From positions 1-34,351 of the forward strand of contig LFSR01000046.1 of NCBI GenBank assembly GCA_001513155.1: DNA of 34,351 nt, read 5' to 3'. A program made the position numbers and the translations under genes. This DNA comes from Syntrophomonas sp. DTU018. GTDB taxonomy: Bacteria > Bacillota > Syntrophomonadia > Syntrophomonadales > Syntrophomonadaceae. Position 1 is the stretch's first letter; each line of letters starts with the position of its first letter. Of the stretch, positions 31,654 through 34,351 are shown one piece after another. The notes under the pieces are model-generated. The model searched no databases. It saw nothing but the letters and a program-made list of their open reading frames with translations, and was not told where the DNA came from.

Positions 31654-33402
31654 TTATACTTTAAACTTGTTCACCATTTCCAAAGTTCTTCTGGCCACTT
31701 CTTCCAATTCAGCCACTTCCTGTTCAATTCCCTGAACAGCTAATAATTGTTCCTGGATGGAGTTGGAGAAGTCTTCTGCTGCAGCGGCAGTTTCATTGCT
31801 GTATTTGGTTGCTTCCGTAATAGAGGCAGTTATTTCTTGACTTAAGGCGGTCTGCTGTTCCGCGGCGGCACTGATGCTTTCAATATTGGATGCCACCTGG
31901 TCAATCCGTTTTATGATAGAGTTAAGCATATCCTGTGCCTTTTCAACCTGCCCCCGGCTGTTAATGGAGGCCTTGGCCGAGTCATTGAGAAACTCGTTGG
32001 CAACTCTGGTTTTTTCACTGATCTCATTAATAACTGCGGCTATCTCTGCAGCTGATACGGATGAATGTTCAGCCAACTGGCGAACCTCTTCGGCTACTAC
32101 CGCAAACCCTTTGCCCAGTTCACCAGCATGAGATGCCTCTATGGAAGCGTTTAAGGCAAGCAAATTGGTTTGGGATGCTATACCGTTTATCTGGTCTACA
32201 AATCCTGCAATCCTCTCAATGGATTGATTGAGTAATTCAAACACTCTTTTTAGTTCATCGATCCGGTTATGAACTTCCACAACAGATGAAACTACTTGTT
32301 CCATGCCGCGGCCGGACTCTTCGGCTTCCTTTACTACGCTTTCCACCTCGTTAAAGCATTCTGCAGTCAGCATAGAAATACTGGTGGCACTTTCAGCAAC
32401 TTCTTCCGATCCCCGCTGAATATCATTCAGATTATTGGCAACGGTTGCGGATAGCTCCGATAGTGCCCTTATCTGTTCCGTATTTCTGGCCAGGATTGCT
32501 CTGGTATCGGCAATGCTGGTAGAGATGTTTCCTGCTACTTTATTCATCTCATTGGAGGATCTGTTAATCTGGATAAACATCCCCTGCAGGTACTCCAGGA
32601 ATCCGTTGAATTGGAGCGCTATCCTGCCTATCAAATCTTCAGAATGGATGGCCAACCTATAGGTCAGGTCACCCTCTCCAGAGTTCATTTCTATTAATTG
32701 TTTATTTATGCTTTCTAAAGGCTGGTTAATAACTCTTTTGGAAATGACGCCCATGATAAAGCCCAAGAAGACGATAATAAACAACCCGATCATAAGTACG
32801 GTAAAGCTAAGTATTCTTGACTGGCTGACTATATCATCCAGAGATGTTTCCAAGCTGAATACCCCGTAGATATTGTTGGCAGCACCTTCATGGCAATTGG
32901 CACAATAATCATTGCCGATTATGGGCATGGCGTATCGCAAGTAAGTAGAATTGTTCCGGTCAATTATTTCCGATCCTTCGATGATAGCCGGGTTGGCTAC
33001 GAACTCTTCCATAAGCTTGGCTTCCCACTCATCAGCCAGGTGTTCGTCACTTAAAGGATTGATAGAAGTGGTCCGTACGGTGGTATTTTCAGCCTCCATT
33101 TTTTGGGAGAACTTGGCCACCGTTTCAAGAGCATCGTACATGGCTATATTCCCGGCATTATAAGGGTTGATTTTGGACTGCCGGATGATATGGGATTGAC
33201 TGTCCTCCATATTGTCCCATACGGATTGTAATTGCAGGGCTATACTTCTTAACCTGGCTTCTTCTTGTTTTATAGGGGTACTGTTAAGGTACCTGACTAC
33301 TAGAAAGGTCCCTATAAAAGCGCATATCATCAATACGATCAGGAAAGGTATTAATAGCTTAAATTGCAGATTTTTGGAGTAAATTTCTTTAATACTGTTC
33401 AA
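31654..33402 (-). CDS. Methyl-accepting chemotaxis protein with haem-binding (CxxCH) sensor domain
   Basis: The 582-residue chemoreceptor has a first membrane helix (about 14-36) and an extracytoplasmic domain (about 37-195) carrying [12 protein letters not shown] near 167, a c-type haem site of the DUF3365/Tll0287-like sensor kind. A second helix (about 197-220) and HAMP (about 222-275) follow. The long cytoplasmic coiled coil has the conserved signalling tip (about 405-440: [21 protein letters not shown] then [12 protein letters not shown] split by a short stretch). The haem suggests sensing of redox, oxygen or NO. Start is TTG 33402, the first possible codon after an in-frame TGA, behind GGGGTGGGG. 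It lies 17 nt after a multihaem cytochrome gene on the same strand, so both probably belong to one respiratory or redox-taxis unit. Confidence 0.92.
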   Translation of the reverse strand: MNSIKEIYSKNLQFKLLIPFLIVLMICAFIGTFLVVRYLNSTPIKQEEARLRSIALQLQSVWDNMEDSQSHIIRQSKINPYNAGNIAMYDALETVAKFSQKMEAENTTVRTTSINPLSDEHLADEWEAKLMEEFVANPAIIEGSEIIDRNNSTYLRYAMPIIGNDYCANCHEGAANNIYGVFSLETSLDDIVSQSRILSFTVLMIGLFIIVFLGFIMGVISKRVINQPLESINKQLIEMNSGEGDLTYRLAIHSEDLIGRIALQFNGFLEYLQGMFIQINRSSNEMNKVAGNISTSIADTRAILARNTEQIRALSELSATVANNLNDIQRGSEEVAESATSISMLTAECFNEVESVVKEAEESGRGMEQVVSSVVEVHNRIDELKRVFELLNQSIERIAGFVDQINGIASQTNLLALNASIEASHAGELGKGFAVVAEEVRQLAEHSSVSAAEIAAVINEISEKTRVANEFLNDSAKASINSRGQVEKAQDMLNSIIKRIDQVASNIESISAAAEQQTALSQEITASITEATKYSNETAAAAEDFSNSIQEQLLAVQGIEQEVAELEEVARRTLEMVNKFKV

Positions 33403-33419
33403 TCAACCCCACCCCCATA

Positions 33420-34310
33420 TCATTGAAATTTATAAGCATTAGGAACTTCTCGGCCCGTCAGCTCTTTATAGGAGTATTGCAACAGCTGTACCGCAAACAA
33501 TGGATTGTGCACTCCTTTGCTGCCATCGTTTTGAATTAACAAATAATTATAAGAAGCTAAGTATAACTTATCGGGAACTGAGCTAATAGGATTGCCGTTC
33601 TTATCGTAATAATTGATGACACCTTTGCTGGGTTCGAAAGAGCCGCCATCTAATTCTTCAATAATGGCCTTTTCCAAAATATCCAGCAACCCTGACACTT
33701 CATCCTGAATGCCTTCCACTTTGCCATCTCCGTCATAGTCTGCTTTAGCTTCCAAATTAAAATCCGTAGCATCTTGATGACAGGAAGCACAAACTAATTC
33801 CGCATATTCTGGCTGCATAGTAAAAGAATGGGGTCTGAACCCGCTCTTATTAACGGGCATATGACAATCGACGCATGAGTTTTCCATGCTGATGTGCCCG
33901 TATGTATTGTAAAACTGCAGATCACTGCTGGTCCTGATCCCTCCAAAACCACTTATTACATCAGCCTGGGGACCGTAATGGGGGTAAGCTCGTCTGGCAT
34001 TAGTGATATCAGGAACGTTGTTGCCATGATGACAGCTGCTGCATACTGCCCCCAAGCCTGCTTCATAGTTCTCCTTGATCGGTATGTTCAGCATCCCAGC
34101 TTCTTTAAGCTCTCTGCCATGTCCCGCATGACAGGCAAAACAGTCTTGTCCGGTGCTGGCAGGCAGCTGAGCTGCTTCTGTAATTTGATTGGCAAAAGCA
34201 TAGCCATCATGACAGGTAATACATTCATCCCGGCCGATAGTATGAGAATTGGCCCTGCTGTGCAGGGAATTTGCCCACTGTTCAGTTATTATGAGGATTT
34301 TGCATATTCT
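33420..34310 (-). CDS. Multihaem c-type cytochrome, 5' end missing or disrupted
   Basis: The open frame carries five haem motifs in order: CITCH, CFACH, CSSCH, CVDCH and CASCH. The context HMP after CVDC and HSFTMQP afterwards recalls NrfA/NrfB-like and related multihaem families. An EF-hand-like calcium loop (DYDGDGKVEGIQDE) follows the fifth haem. No usable start precedes the first haems: the first ATG (34094) would discard two haems and the signal peptide, and an in-frame TAG (34311-34313) bounds the frame. An export signal is required for haem attachment, so the true N-terminus is upstream, beyond a frameshift, a read-through stop or the window edge. The first base given is the limit of the open frame. 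It probably passes electrons outside the membrane, next to a haem chemoreceptor. Confidence 0.75.
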   Translation of the reverse strand, partial: RICKILIITEQWANSLHSRANSHTIGRDECITCHDGYAFANQITEAAQLPASTGQDCFACHAGHGRELKEAGMLNIPIKENYEAGLGAVCSSCHHGNNVPDITNARRAYPHYGPQADVISGFGGIRTSSDLQFYNTYGHISMENSCVDCHMPVNKSGFRPHSFTMQPEYAELVCASCHQDATDFNLEAKADYDGDGKVEGIQDEVSGLLDILEKAIIEELDGGSFEPSKGVINYYDKNGNPISSVPDKLYLASYNYLLIQNDGSKGVHNPLFAVQLLQYSYKELTGREVPNAYKFQ

Positions 34311-34351
34311 CTAGCCTAGAAAACTTCGGGCTTTTTCAGGGTAAAAAAAGG

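Overview
The window is chromosomal DNA of moderate GC content from a Gram-positive anaerobe, most likely a Bacillota/Clostridia lineage of the Syntrophomonadales/Peptococcales kind. That placement is inferred from gene content: an S-layer-homology protein, secreted proteins with copper-amine-oxidase-like N-terminal (stalk) domains, a PAS-rich sigma-54 activator next to an acyl-CoA synthetase, ferredoxin-dependent 2-oxoacid oxidation, c-type haem proteins and strong Shine-Dalgarno sites. No 16S rRNA or other phylogenetic marker is present.

Left block (1-8.4 kb, all minus strand). It holds a tRNA-Ala(CGC), an AMP-forming acyl-CoA synthetase, a three-PAS sigma-54 enhancer-binding protein, a secreted stalk-domain protein and a three-SLH S-layer protein. 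The synthetase is preceded by an exact -24/-12 sigma-54 promoter. About 100 bp further upstream is a 15-bp-arm inverted repeat, so the regulator encoded just behind it probably activates the synthetase. A nested palindromic (REP/MITE-like) element of about 200 bp separates the two surface-protein genes.

Central block (8.9-19.1 kb, plus strand) is a tight nine-gene cluster. It encodes an FrhB-like flavin/Fe-S protein, IorA, IorB, a GlcD-type FAD dehydrogenase, a GlcF-like Fe-S/CCG protein, LutA, LutB, LutC and an IclR regulator. Read together, it looks like a route from 2-hydroxyacids (lactate or aryl-lactates) to 2-oxoacids (GlcD/GlcF and LutABC), and from these to acyl- or arylacetyl-CoA plus reduced ferredoxin (IorAB), with the FrhB-like protein as an extra electron port. 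A convergent hotdog thioesterase follows. The cluster is interrupted by a strong hairpin after iorB and by a second REP-like element between lutB and lutC.

Right block (19.6-34.3 kb). A YtrA-type GntR repressor, an ABC ATPase and a large permease form one operon ending in a strong terminator. Next comes an NHL-repeat secreted protein whose stalk domain is split by a frameshift at a CTT-TAA site and continues in a 946-codon frame with Ig-like, propeller-like and X2-like parts. Three closely packed signalling genes follow: a metallo-beta-lactamase-fold hydrolase, a GAF-HD-GYP protein with a large insertion, and a CHASE2 adenylate cyclase. Past a bidirectional terminator, on the minus strand, lie a chemoreceptor with a haem-binding CxxCH sensor domain and, upstream of it, a multihaem cytochrome c whose 5' end is missing or disrupted at the window edge.
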